Shown: in pieces, positions 45,833 to 57,593 of the stretch
Position numbering within the stretch: position 1 is the stretch's first letter
Layout of the letters: the number at the start of each line of letters is the position of its first letter
Assembly: GCF_023278565.1 (NCBI RefSeq)
Contig: NC_064681.1
Coordinates: forward strand, 434,001 to 498,000
Source of the DNA: Colletotrichum lupini
Lineage: Eukaryota > Ascomycota > Sordariomycetes > Glomerellales > Glomerellaceae
Direction of reading: 5' to 3'
DNA: 64,000 nucleotides
Program-made: the position numbers and the translations under genes
The notes under the pieces: generated by a model
What the model was told of the DNA's origin: nothing
The model's database searches: none
Seen by the model: only the letters and a program-made list of their open reading frames with translations

Positions 45833-47221
45833 GGTTGGATATCGTATCGGGTCGTTACTGAGTGAAAGGGAAAAAAGAAAGGGTCCAGAGGTCGAGGCTC
45901 TGCGTCGTGTGTATGGTATCTAGAAGTGGCGGAGGGTTCGGCGCACGGCGCGGCAGCCGAGGGGGTAATCGAGTCTGGCGATAGTGGCGCCAGAAAGAGT
46001 TGTCGACGTTGGATAGGGTGAAGAGGTATCGACCGGCAGCCGGCAGTGGCTCAGCGGCAAACTGCACAGGGGACCAGCATGCGCAAAGTCATTCGGTGAC
46101 AGAAGGCAAGGAGAGGTCGTCTGTCTGGCTGCTATCGGTGGAAATGTCAAAATGTATGACGAGGCTGAAGTTGAGGTAGAGGAAAGTAGTGGCGAGGAGG
46201 GGAGGTGGATGGCACGACAGTTGGTAGGTATCCGTAGGGTCCGTAGGGCCTTTAGTTGGAGGGGTGAAGGGGTTGGACAGCAGCCTTTCCCACACAAGGA
46301 CGCACTCTCCGGGTCTCTCTTTGGTGTGCCGGCGGGAAGCGTCGGGTCAAGAGACGAGAGAAATGGGACTGGTATTTCGGTGGTCGGGAAGCAACAGGAG
46401 AAAGAAAGTTGAATGACGAGGTGCCGATCAGGTTATTCAGGTTCGGGACCGCAGCAAGGTAAGGTAACCTGATGTAGAGTGGGAGAAGTCAATTTGAGTG
46501 TGGGCGGCACGGCGGGTTGGGTGTGCACGCAGCGCAGAGCAGAGCAGCAGACGCCATGCAGAGACACCGTCGGATGAGGTAAGGTAAGGTAAGGTAGAGT
46601 AAGTAAGTAGAGGTGTGGGATGGAACGACTAGAGCAATGGAAGAGAAAAGGACGGATAGACACCTCAAAGGTTTGTGGTTTGTGACTTGTGACTTGAGGA
46701 GAGAGAGAAACAATGGAGATGGAAGACTGAACCAAAGTGACACACCAGGAGGGTCTGTCCCGTCCGCATTTGGTGGCGGGGCGCGGCGTTGCTGTTTAGG
46801 TGCCGGGGCCTCCCGTCTGTCTGTCGCTCACTCACTCCTGCTCTCGTGCAATTATCAATGACACACCTCACTCACTACACTAGAACTCACTATACCTCAC
46901 TTACTCTGCGATGAGAAGGTACTTACCTCAGCCGAGTGTCGTTTGGCAACAACTGCACATGAAAGCGTGACCGCCAGCAGGAGTGGTGGTCCCAAAATGG
47001 ACTCATCCATGCACCATGGGCTCATGGAAATGGAGTCGTCGAGTCGGGGGGTTTGGGGGCCCCTGTCTGGCTGAGAGGTGAAATTCGGACGTATGGCGCA
47101 TCGGGGCACACCTCACGCGCGTGCACTTTTCAGTTTGATGGCGTGGGCACGCGGGACTGGTCTGGTCATGAGCCACACATGTAATTCACCTCACAATTGA
47201 CTTTTACTTTCACTTTCACTT

Positions 47222-47277
<56 letters not shown>

Positions 47278-50200
47278 CCTCTCCCTCTCAACAAGGTAGC
47301 AGCAATATCACTCACTAAGATCATCAAGTGAGTGGACAATCTGCTCACTCATCTTTTCTAATCAGTCATGGAAAAAAGACCATAAATCATCTACATCGCC
47401 ATCTACATGCCTCAAGCGTACCCGTATTAATCACCTTTTCTTTCTTCAGGTGATAGTCCATGGTCCACCGCGATCCACGGCTGTCAAAAATACACCCCAT
47501 CCCAGCCACGCTCGCCCGCAGGGTGTGGCAGGGCCGCAGGGTATGGGTCGCAGGGTCGACCGGCTTTGGCGGCACACGCACAAAGTCTCACTCAAGCTTG
47601 GTATCTTGGTATCCAACCATCGACCTATCGAGGGGTCCTGGGCCCGGCCCCAGAGGGAGCCAGAGGAAGCCAGAGAGAGGGTTAGTTTGTCCTGGATGCT
47701 GCTTGTCGTCGCGTGCTCGTCGCTGCTGCACCATTGCTTCAGTAAACTCAACTTTCACGTTCCACCGTCTCAACTTTCTCCCCTATTCTCCACATCCGAT
47801 GCTTCAGGACGGACAGGCGACTCTCGCAGGAAAGCACATGAGAGGTAGACCTTGACGCCCAGCCGCGCATGGCGAGATTGAACCACAATCAAAGGAGCTC
47901 TAACAATTCGCGATCGTCTCGCAAGCGCCAGAGCCGACTGAGGCCTCTCAGCGTTCAATTCCTTAAGCTGCCCCTACCCCTTTCCCGTTAAGTTTCCATA
48001 AGCGTCCAAACACCAACTGGAGCTCAACTTACACTCTCGCGTCGAATACGACAACCCGGGAAATGAGGGTGACGAGTTACCCGTATTCCCGTATGGCCCG
48101 CACATCGTACTCAAGGCAGCAGAGTCCAGAGGTCGCTTCGCTCGCCTCTTACACCGTTCCCGAGGGACGAGTGAACGACACCCTAGAAACCAGGCGCAGC
48201 AGCTTAGGTCTAAACGCGCGGTATCCCGTACAGGCCCTGCAAATACCGTTACCAAAACACGCACGCAAACAAAGAATCTCTCCATCAAGTCGGGGTTGCC
48301 AATGACTTCACAGGCCACTACGCACCAAGAAGGTACGGAGTACACTGACTGACCCGAATCCCCTCGTGACTAAACACCCAACTGAGACGAGGGGAAGCAT
48401 CTAAACAGTAAACTGCAAAAAGGGGTGTGTGCGTTTGCAGCAGTCCCTTGCTTTTTCTGGATGCCAGAAACGCCCAGACTCGTCACGGCCTAGCGGTCCT
48501 GAAAGAAACCTAACCCAAATCTCAAAAGTCAAGACAGCGGCGGGGGGCCGACTCGGCGAGGTCATGATCGAGAAGTTGCAAGTGACTTACTTACTGCCGG
48601 AGATATCTCATACTGGTCAAGAGAGACAAGCAACAAAGGCAGAAGCGCTTCTTCTCATGCCCGAACGAGGAAACTCGACCTAATCCGGGCTTTGGGAAGT
48701 GAGAGAAAAGTAGACACAGACGTGAGTTGATGAGGTAGTCATCATCAACAGCCTCCCGCCGAGTCCAAAGTGCTTGCATGAGCTATCCGTACCTCGTCCC
48801 ACATATCCCCATCCGCCCTGCAAAGTCGAGCATGTCACCTTGCGGATACAGATCCTCTGCCCAAATTCCCAACCCTCACGTGAGCTTACCCAGCATCGTG
48901 AACCTCTTCCACCTAATCTCCATCCAGTCCTCACCCACAACGAACCGTGCGTCGTCCGTTGAGTTGATACCGCACGCGAATAACCTTACCTTACTTTAGT
49001 CTACGCGTCTACCTGCCGTGCTACCTAAAGCTCTAAAGGTATCTGGGCCTCCAAGGTAGGTAGAGTAGCAGGCGAACAGACAATCACAGTGCGTCAAGGC
49101 GTCTCACCTCGCCAACCCTCCCAGTGTTTATCCCGTTTTCAGTGACACGCAGGGTATTCCGCTCGATACCCTGAGTTCGAACCTCGAACCGCCGAGGGGG
49201 GGGGGGTGGCACAGGGGAAAACTCAATTCAACCCCGGGCTCCTCTAAATCCTACCAGCCAACCTCACCGTGAAGGATTGAAGTGAGGCTTGAGGGCCAGG
49301 CTTGAGCCCTCGACCCAACCCAACCAAACAAAACAAAACAAACCATGCTCCCAACGTCGTATCGTCCAACCCCTTCACCAGACTTAGAAACGCGTTACAG
49401 ATTCAAGCACCCATGCATCTCATCCCTCTCCATGTATGTACGGTACGGAGTACTGTACGGAGTGCGCACACTCTCCAATGCTCCATCTCACCCTCACTCG
49501 AAACCAACAGCGGTCCACCAGCTCCATGACGTCCGACACATCACCCACCGTCCGCCTTCCGCCCCCCCGGAACATGCCCCCGGGGCTCCATTCCCGCCGT
49601 CCTCAATGCCAACCCTCACCCGGCGACGAACACCCCGTGGCAGTGCCGTCCCGGCTGTGGCGCAGAACCTTTATTCAACTTTTCCCCATCCCACATTCCA
49701 TTCCTCCTTCCACGCCGCTTTCATCCACTCAGGAAATTCGGCATCCTTTCATTCCCCTGGTATCCGCATTCCTCTCCCTCTCTCTCGTACCTGAATCTTC
49801 ACGCGAGCGGAAACGCCACCGCCGTCATCTGTTCCTCTCACCATCACAATCCCTTCTCTCATTCCCATACGACAAAGAAGACCCTGGTATCCGTATTCCG
49901 GATATGATGCATCCCACCTTTCTAACCCCTTCACCCCTCTTCGCCGAATCAAGTTAGTCTCCACTGACAAAATGGACCCCCTTGTCGCCATGGATGATGG
50001 GGGTTCTCTTTCCTGAGCTTTTGTTTCACAGCCTTTCTTGGGCAGAGGCGTAATCAAGAACGTTCCTACCCTGCTTCCCTGGTAAAGGGGAGAGTGAAAC
50101 GCCGTCTGCGAACATCTCACCCGCCCCGCCGCTACAACCTCATGCATCGAGTCGATGAGCAAGAGTGACATTTCCCCCTTCTACCCCGTAACGTGTGGCT

Positions 50201-50878
50201 TCCATTGAGAAAATCCCTTCTCGTCCGTACGGCAATTGAGGCTTGGACAACGTAGGAGATATGCCTGTGAGGTCTTCACATCGAGTGTCGAAGCAAACGT
50301 CATCCCTAAGAGCCAGTGTCGTGGCTTTTACGGCCTTCTGCCTCTGCAGGTGAGGCTGAGACTGGGAAGCAATGACGAATCTTATCTAGCATGATGTCCA
50401 CCTATCCCCAACCCCTCAATTACCTCATCCACGATCCCTGAGTTTGATGATGCTTTCACTCGCAGATGGTCCAGATGAGGGCGTCAATTCTAGCCTCAGC
50501 CCATCTTGTGATGTATGTCTCTCAATGTGCTTTTTTTTCAATCGAATGTTGGGATATCCAAAACGATGCCGATTATTTCTACATTTTTCTCAGTAAAAAT
50601 GAGCTTGTACACGGCATCCTGAACTCCCTCCGACGGCCACTCGCATGTAATTACTCCTCAAGTCACACCGCGCTCCTAAAACGAGACATCCACTTAAAAT
50701 TCATCATCGATCATCAACGTACCAAAACTCCATCCAACTAATGCAAATGCTTCAAACGATACCCTGGGATGCATTTCAACAATGCAGACGCCTCCTGGCC
50801 ATGACCCAAAGCCTGCTTCCTAAACGACGAACGCAATGCAACAAGAAAGCCAGGTCCACCGCCTCGCGCGTCAAAGAC
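45833..50878. other. Gene-poor, repeat-rich region of 5 kb
   Basis: No gene is supported; frames of up to 173 codons (for example 49436-49957) are Pro/Ser/His-rich shadows. The region carries a GGTAA pentamer run near 46575-46600, a hexamer satellite at 47203-47290, TACGGAGTA at 48334-48342 and 49444-49452 with a near copy at 49456-49464, GGTATCCGTA at 46227-46236 and 49886-49895, and an 11-G run at 49196-49206. It is the largest gap in the window. Confidence 0.55.
47203..47290. repeat. Hexanucleotide satellite (ACTTTC)n / (ACTCTC)n
   Basis: About 14 consecutive 6-bp units. They grade from TTTCAC at the left through TCTCAC to TCTCCC at the right, so neighbouring units are more alike than distant ones. 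Confidence 0.9.
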
Positions 50879-52111
50879 TCAATTGAACTCGGAAAACAAC
50901 CCGCTCAACCCATCCTCCTTGCCGCGATCCCACTCGCGCTTCTCCCCGGCCTTGGCCCACCGCACATCCCGCTCGTCCTTCTGCTCGTCAGCCGCACCGC
51001 CCTCCCTCCACTTCTTCAGCATCACATCGGTGTACCCGGCCGCCCGCATCCGCTCCTCCTGGTTCTGCCGCCACTTCTGCCTGTCCCTGAACGCCTCCAC
51101 GGCGTCATCCCAGTTCTCTCCCGGATGTTTGTCGTCGTCGGCCATCTCCACATCAATTTTGGGGTTGTAGTCTGCTTCAAAGCGCTTGTCGATACCCGAG
51201 GCCCCCATGGCGGTGCCCCGGCCGCGCGAACGGACTTGCTGCGGTGGTTCCGGCCCAATGAATTCGTCCAACGGATCCGAGTCTGACGTTGTCGTCTGGG
51301 GCTCCTGCTCGTGCACTCGCCCTCCGTCGCGGCGACGGCTGCTGCCCTTGATCGAGAATCCTGACTGTGGCCTCTCCCGGCTCCGGTCTCTGCGTGACCG
51401 GTGACTCTTCGACATTAGATCCTGTCCTTCTTCGTCTCGCCTCCTCTCCCTATCATTTCGCCGGGACTTTGACGCAGTCTCCCTATCCTCGATTGGCGAC
51501 CGATGGCGGTGCCTCCTGTGCTTTTCGTCTGGTGAGCGTGACCTCCGCCGATCGCTCTTGTGTCGTCGACGGTCGTCCCGCTCCGAATCCGATCCGTCCC
51601 TTCTACTCCGGCGGTGTTTCCTACCGCTCTCGCGTTCTGGAGATTCGCTCCTGCGTTCTTTGTGATGTGCCCTCCGCGGCGGCGAGCCTTCCTTTCTGTG
51701 CGACTTCTCTTTCGACGTTCCCGATCGACTGAGCCTGGTTGTGTCCTTGCGGTCACCTAAGATGGATAGGATATCTCCCATCTGTCTCTTTCGAATATCC
51801 TGTGGGCCTGCCTTTCTCCGCTTCTCCTTCTCCTCGGCATGTTCCAGATCCTTCAAGCGCGCGCGAGACTCTGCGGCCTCTTTGGCTAGGAGATTCTTGT
51901 TGTGCGTATTCGTATCCTTGATGATGTGGCGCAGGAAACGAGTGTTTGGTTTAGGCATATTTGCCGGTCTAAAGGGAGGATCCAATTAGATGGTGACGTG
52001 AGGGACCCGGGAGAGTCGTGGGACGTACTTCTTGTCTGCCCTGCCCGTGACTGCCTCTTTGGCGAGCAAATCGGCGACGTAGTCGTCCGTGATCATGTCG
52101 TGGCTTGACAT
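50879..52111 (-). CDS. Arg/Ser-rich nuclear protein, splicing-type
   Basis: Exons 52111-52029 and 51968-50879 join in phase to give 390 aa. The N-terminus D-D-Y-V-A-D-L-L-A-K-E-A, followed by K-P-N-T-R-F-L-R-H-I-I-K-D and H-N-K-N-L-L-A-K-E-A, is a conserved fungal and animal helical module. The middle (about 90-230) is dominated by Arg, Ser, Lys, His and Asp in RS/RD/RE dipeptides. The C-terminal module has W-D-D-A-V-E-A-F-R-D-R-Q-K-W-R, then R-M-R-A-A-G-Y-T-D and W-A-K-A-G-E-K-R-E-W-D-R-G-K. Such proteins are often labelled as splicing-factor 38B-like, but that label reflects the RS composition. A nuclear RNA-processing role is inferred. Confidence 0.85.
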
Positions 52112-52808
52112 TGTGAGGCCTTGGTACCCAAATCGTAGATCCAAAAGGTGATGAGATGACCACGCGCCTTCCGATCACTTTTGATCAGGCTGATGGCTGC
52201 GGCATCCGGCAGCTAGCTGGGGTATGTGCCTCTTTTTGTCATGAATAGAACAGAAGCGCAGGGGTTCTAGAAGTGCCGGTCTCGGATCGATGAAAGAATT
52301 CGAAAGTAATAGCGACAGGGCTTTCCAACGAGGCTGTTGAATGAAGCGATGGAGAGGGGCAGCGGGGGTTCGCTTAGTTGAGAGGTGTCGTTGTCGCAAA
52401 CTGCGGCGTTTGGAGGATTGATCGACGACTGCAGCAAAGGCCGCCAGAGTCACATCGACAAGGGACTTGGCGCGCAGTGGGATGAGCCTGCGCCATGCCT
52501 GCCGTTTCCCGCACGGCTAAGTACCTTATCAGCAGATAACGACATGTCGATGATAGCGATAAGATAAAGATGGCACCTTACCCAATCTAGACCCAAGTAA
52601 ACAAACGTCACAAAGGTGAAGCGCCCACCTTACGTTAAGTTACCTTAATGACAGACCTCGGGCGCTTGAGGACAAAGAATTATCAACCGCGACAGGACCT
52701 CCCCCGCCGACATCATCTCCGACGCGCCAACGACGAAACTTGAATCGACAGCGCACCTACTGGGGCCAAGATATACGACAACAACACAGCTAATCGGGAT
52801 TCCAAAAA
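52112..52808. promoter_or_regulatory. Divergent promoter region, RS-rich protein / Sos7-like
   Basis: 697 bp between two outward-facing start codons; no gene inside. A TACCTTA/TACGTTA-type run lies near 52565-52650. Confidence 0.45.
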
Positions 52809-53651
52809 ATGGACGCGGGAAAGGCGGCCCAAGTGCTGCGCAAAATCGAAGACCTTAATGAGAACCATGAAATCTCAATCATCAGACTCAGCGAACCCAT
52901 CTCCAGCGCCGTCGCGCAAGAATCACGGCAACGGACGTCAGACGCATCCAACGCATCCCAAGATGCCGCGACACCAGCCAGCCTAGAGGCCGACCTCGAA
53001 CACTACAAGGAGCTCTTCGCCAAGCTGCGGTTCTCCTACGTAGAGCAAGTCACTAAAGAAAAGTTCATACGCGCCATCGTTGGCGATCCGCCTGTCATCG
53101 TCACGCCGCAGGAGAATCTGGAGCTGGAAAAGGCGAACCTCGAAGCCAAGGCGCAACTCAAGGCGCTCAAGGTGGAGGTCGCAGACATGGTGACGGAGTT
53201 GGAGAGGAAGGGCAAGGAGCTGGCGAAGCGGTACGAGAACGTGTCGCTGGACACGACGAAGCTGAGGGAGCTGCCCGACAAAATTGCCGAATTGGAGGAG
53301 CAAGTGGCAGAGCTCAAAGAGTCGCAAGCACCGGGACAGAGCCCGATGATGAACCTGCCTCTCGCGAGGACCCTCGAACTGGTGGACGAGAAGAAGAGGC
53401 AGCAGCAGCAGTTGGATCGCGAGCTGGAGCAGTTGCAGGCCAAGGTGCCGCGCAAGAGAAAGGAGTTGGAAAGGCTGCAGGCTGAGTTGATGCCCTTGGA
53501 GGCCAAGAGGCAGAACAGCACGGCAGCTGCCAAGGAGGCGCGAAGGCGGAAAGATAGAGCCGGTGGTGATGCAGACGACCTCGAGGAGCGGGGCCGCTGG
53601 TTGAGAGCCAGCGAGGCGGGGCTCAAGCAGATGTTGGATATCCAGGGCTGA
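52809..53651 (+). CDS. Sos7-like kinetochore coiled-coil protein
   Basis: Single exon, 280 aa, almost wholly coiled coil after residue 60. The N-terminal part contains Y-K-E-L-F-A-K-L-R-F-S-Y-V-E-Q-V-T-K-E-K-F-I-R-A-I with V-G-D-P-P-V-I-V-T immediately after, which I recognise as the Sos7 coiled-coil domain signature. Fission yeast Sos7 (budding yeast Kre28) pairs with the Spc7/Spc105 protein in the KMN network at kinetochores. The rest is Glu/Lys/Leu/Gln heptads with breaks at about 175-185. The ATG follows an A-rich leader and there is no upstream in-frame start. Family call is likely, not certain. Confidence 0.72.
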   Translation: MDAGKAAQVLRKIEDLNENHEISIIRLSEPISSAVAQESRQRTSDASNASQDAATPASLEADLEHYKELFAKLRFSYVEQVTKEKFIRAIVGDPPVIVTPQENLELEKANLEAKAQLKALKVEVADMVTELERKGKELAKRYENVSLDTTKLRELPDKIAELEEQVAELKESQAPGQSPMMNLPLARTLELVDEKKRQQQQLDRELEQLQAKVPRKRKELERLQAELMPLEAKRQNSTAAAKEARRRKDRAGGDADDLEERGRWLRASEAGLKQMLDIQG

Positions 53652-54340
53652 GAGGGGGTTGGTACAACGGGCGGATGGCAAGACGGTGGACGACGTGATG
53701 ATTTTGTATACCCGCACACAGCAGGCCCGGTCATGGGTTAGGAAACGGCGTTCCCAGGCGTTTGGAGATGACATGAATTCACGGACTCGCTTCTACTGAT
53801 ACACGGTTGCTCGATTCAATGGCGCCAAGTAATGCCATCACTTAATGGTGAAACTCGGCTGCATCTCTTGCCTGCCTCTCATCCTCATCGCTTCCCTGAG
53901 TGCCATTTGCCGTATTATATAGTCGCTGACACACGACACGAGAAGCATCCGCTGCAGTCTCAAAAAGACGAAATAGCCTCAAATGGGGCTGTCCAGGGGT
54001 TTGTCACCAGCAAAAAAAAAAGATGGATTGGCGGCTGGATAACAAGACCCACCAATATTTGAAGACAGGGATGCTGCGGCGGTGCACAGGCAGGTCGAGT
54101 CCCCTGGCTGGCCGGGGAAGGTGTTGATTGGACGAAGATCGAACCCTCGGTCACGTGTAGTGCCATCCACGAATTTTCAGAGTGGCCGAATGGGTAGGCC
54201 CCACCAAGCCCAATCCTCTCGCTTAGGTCACGCACCACGAAATTTGACAATCGAGCGTCTTTCTCGATTGATTCCTCCGCGAACCAACTAACCGACCAGC
54301 AACCACCGAACACCATCGTCGACCACCGAATACCGCCAAG
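53652..54340. other. Intergenic region Sos7-like / eL37
   Basis: 689 bp containing the eL37 promoter; no gene is seen. An A10 tract lies near 54010. Confidence 0.45.
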
Positions 54341-55030
54341 ATGAGTACGTTTTAGCCGCCGCCGTCGTCGCCATCGTCTTCGCGACGAAAGGTTGACCAT
54401 TTCACGCCGTTCCGATGGACTGACCGATGTTATTTTTTCTTGTATAGCGAAGGGTACCTCCTCGTTTGGTAAGAGACACAACAAGACGCACACCTTGTGC
54501 CGTCGTTGCGGTAAGTGGCATCTACATGGGAGAGAGTCGAGTTCTGGTTTACTAGGACGCGACCACTTGCCAAAATTCGAGATTCGATGCGGGTTCAAGA
54601 GACTGATCAATTTTCATGTGTTTTCAGGTCGCCGATCGCTTCACATCCAGAAGCACACCTGCTCTTCCTGCGGTTACCCCTCGGCCAAGACCCGCAAGTG
54701 TACGTTTTATCCTCCCGAACGACGAACCCAATCCGAGTCCCCAGCCATAATCAACATACCAATCCCCTGAGATGATCTCAATTTCACGCCACATCTTCTA
54801 CGTCAACCCAAACCCAGCAACCACACAAGAACCATGAACCGGGAAAGATGAAGACGAGTTACTGACGTAGGATGCGATTTACAGACAACTGGTCCGAGAA
54901 GGCCAAGCGGAGAAAGACCGTCGGCACCGGCCGCATGCGCTACATGAAGGACGTCTCCCGCCGCTTCAAGAACGGCTTCCAGTCCGGTGTCCCCAAGGGT
55001 TCCGCCGGCCCCACCGCGCAGGAGTCGTGA
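54341..55030 (+). CDS. RPL37: 60S ribosomal protein L37 (eL37)
   Basis: Zinc-binding protein of the large ribosomal subunit. Exons 54341-54344 (only ATG-A), 54448-54510, 54628-54699 and 54885-55030 join in phase to give 94 aa. The sequence [18 protein letters not shown] is the family start. Cys19, Cys22, Cys34 and Cys37 form the C-x2-C-x11-C-x2-C zinc site. The end is the usual basic tail [14 protein letters not shown]. Exon 1 carries just four coding bases, so the second codon is split by the first intron; exons 3 and 4 also split codons. The small introns have clear branch and acceptor sequences. Confidence 0.97.
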
Positions 55031-55726
55031 GCGATGATTGGAATGTGATTCGGGTCGACATGGGGAGGTATCTGTGCAATCGAGGGCATTCGGGCGATGG
55101 GGGAATGAAAAATTGAGATCGAGGCGGGGGGCCAGGGAAGGCGTGGCAACGCCGCCGGAGTCTTGTCTACTCGGGAAACGATATCACGAAAAGAAAACAA
55201 GGGAAAAATCAGCTCCTTTCTTTCTTCTGCTTTTCTTCCCTCCCCCTCTGTCTCTCTCACCCCTCCCCTCGTTTTTTTTACTCGGAAGCAAAGCCAATAT
55301 CAAAAAAAGAGTCGAAACAAAACCAAAGCATTTGGCCAAAAATCGAAACGGGTGTTTTTACGTCTTATGTTATCTCGCGCGCGGGCTCTTCAAGGGGATA
55401 AACTCACTTTTTTTTACACAAGGGAAAAACGGATCCTGAGGGAAAAGAGAAATGACTTTGCTTGTCTTGTTCACTCACTGATCCCATACGCAACTGGATA
55501 ATGGTGAATGGCCGATTAATGGGGGATTTCAGGGATGAAAAACATCGTACTTTGACGTGACAGATTGGATATCCCCTCATCGTGAGATAATTGCTTGCGT
55601 TCGAGGGGTATATCATATCCCGATTCCAAACCCCTAGCAACCCCTTCAAGCCCTCTTCGAAGGATGAACAGCCTGACCGCAACACGATGGGTGGTGACAT
55701 TCAACTTCAACCCTTCCTACACTCCA
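55031..55726. other. Convergent intergenic region eL37 / Elp6
   Basis: About 700 bp between two 3' ends, with CT-rich and A-rich patches around 55200-55330. No gene is seen. Confidence 0.45.
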
Positions 55727-56908
55727 TCACTGTCCCCTCCCAAACACCTTGACGCTCCCATCCCCACCAACAAAGTACAACAGTTCCGTCTCCTCGGCCG
55801 CCCTGTCCTCTTCGCCGCCCCCTCCAGCCGTGACCCTCAACACCCCGCTGACGTCGCTCGCGTTGCCCGTGTCAAGCAGCCTCAGACCAATCACCGTCTC
55901 TGCGGCATGCGCCAGCCCGAGAACGAGACTCGCGTGCTCCTTCTCCAGCGTCGTGGTCTGCGCCGCGATGAGAGGCTCGTCTGCGGCAACGGTGATGATG
56001 GAGGCGTGTACTTTCTGGATGATGTGTCAGTGAAGGACCCTTACTTGATTTGATAATGATAAAAAAAGGTGGGAAGGATATCTCATCGTTGATGCAAAAT
56101 AACTTGCACACAAAAGTTGCAAACGATACCTTCAGGGAGAGAAGAAAACGAGCCAGAAACTAGGTTAGTAAGCGTACGTACTTCTTGCACACCAAGCAAC
56201 ATATCCCTCAACGCAAGACCCGTGAGGTCCTCGCCAGACGCAGCGAGCAAGAGGTCCGGCTGGTCCACAATCAGAACCGTCTTCGCATCCGCCGCGGACA
56301 CATCGGCTACCGCGCCGTCGAGCTCGCGCTGGACATCAGCCAGCCTTGCCCCGCGGATGGTCCTCCGACCCTTGGGCGTCGTCGGCGGCGGCGCCTGATG
56401 AGGGGAGGAAAACAGCCCACTCAGCCCGTCTACGAAGACGAATTTGCCGCTTCTTCCCAGACCTTCTAGATCGAGGCCCTGTGGTGCATGGTTAGCGTTT
56501 TGTTATTTTATTTTTTCAATTACATTCCAAAGTGCTGTGTGCTGGCAAGAAAAATGAATGGTGAAAGTGAAAAATCTCATTGAAAATCTCATCGATGGAG
56601 GGGTTGAAATTTCCAGTGAGGGGCATTTCACGTCAAGTAGCAAGCAAACATACCAATCTCCCAGCGCCTTCCTTCCAAAACGCAAAATCTCTCAGGAAGC
56701 TCACAAGAACGACGCGGACGTCCTCGCTCTGCGATGCAGAGGCGGCCCCTTCCTCACCAGCGGCGTTGACTTTCCTGAGATACGTGTACAGGTACCGCAG
56801 GACGAGCCAGTTGGTGCTGGCGCCGAGGACGCTGGTGAGGAGGACCTGAGCGTACTCGTACGGGAGGGCGAGGTAGCTCTCCAGCAGGTGCGGTATCCTC
56901 GTCGCCAT
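55727..56908 (-). CDS. ELP6: Elongator complex subunit Elp6
   Basis: Exons 56908-56654, 56478-56182 and 56014-55727 join in phase 0 at both junctions to give 279 aa. Elp6 forms the hexameric Elp4-Elp5-Elp6 RecA-like ring of Elongator, which modifies wobble uridines in tRNA. Matching pieces are the N-terminal L-L-E-S-Y-L-A-L-P, S-F-L-R-D-F-A-F-W-K-E-G-A-G-R-L-G-L-D-L across the first junction, and K-F-V-F-V-D-G-L-S-G-L-F. The segment T-V-L-I-V-D-Q-P-D-L-L-L-A stands for the Walker-B-like strand. As in other Elp6 proteins, no Walker A P-loop is present. The minus-strand 3' end converges on eL37. Splice choice is supported by uninterrupted frame and family order. Confidence 0.88.
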
Positions 56909-57506
56909 TTTTTAATTTGCGTATGCTCTTATGTGTAAATGTTGTATGAGAGACGGATGCTTGGTTGTTATGTTCATGTAAGTGAGGGCCTCACTCAAAG
57001 TCAGTAGAGTCATTGTGCTATTTTCCGCTGCGTCTGGGTGTGGTGGGGCTCCTTTGGCAGTGTCGAGAGTGGTTGGCACTGTGTTGGACTGGACCTCTTA
57101 GCAAAGCTGACTCTAAATGAAGGTCGTCCTGTCGCCGTCATGAGCCTCGCATTTTGATCAACTACATGTTGATTAATGTTAGAGACATATTCAATTCTAT
57201 TCGTCTTGGTTCAAGATTGATGCGCTCCAAATGAGTTTTCAGAATGCTCGGGAATCAATTTATAGAATCAAGCTTAGTCCATATGAAACTACTTTTCGAG
57301 CTCATCATTGTTCTATAGTTAGTCTTACGGAGGCTGTTTCATGAACACAAAAGGTACCTTCACCTTGGATGGGTAGGTACTAGGTGAGGTGTGCAGTGCT
57401 ATCTACCAGTGTATCATTCATCGAATCCTTGGTCATGACGTGTCAGTCCCTAAAACTAGGTAGCCAAAGTGAGTGAACACATCGTCAACATAGCAAAAGC
57501 AAAACA
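56909..57506. other. Intergenic region Elp6 / tRNA-Glu
   Basis: About 600 bp, AT-rich in its right half; promoter of Elp6 at its left. No gene is seen. Confidence 0.45.
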
Positions 57507-57593
57507 TTCCGAAACCGAGAATCGAACTCGGGGCTATGCCTAACCACTCATTGAGATGAGAGGGCATCATGTTGGCCACTACACCATATCGGA
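57507..57593 (-). tRNA. tRNA-Glu (CTC), 15-nt intron
   Basis: Read on the minus strand: acceptor TCCGATA with TTTCGGA, D arm GTGT-AGTGGCCA-ACAT, anticodon arm ATGCC-CTCTCA plus a 15-nt intron, then A-GGCAT, T arm CCGAG-TTCGATT-CTCGG, discriminator A. The acceptor stem has one T-T mismatch (positions 6-67); the rest pairs normally. An A4 at 57501-57504 on the plus strand gives a T4 terminator on the coding strand. Confidence 0.88.

Noticed and set aside
47170..47300. Possible CRISPR-like array in the repeat tract
   Set aside because: Six-bp units without spacers, in a fungal genome; it is a microsatellite.
49150..49206. T-arm-like GAGTTCGAACCTC near a G run
   Set aside because: No complete cloverleaf can be built around it.
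49436..49957. 173-codon frame on the plus strand
   Set aside because: Pro/Ser/His-rich, no start context, overlapped by another frame of similar length; typical chance frame in pyrimidine-rich DNA.
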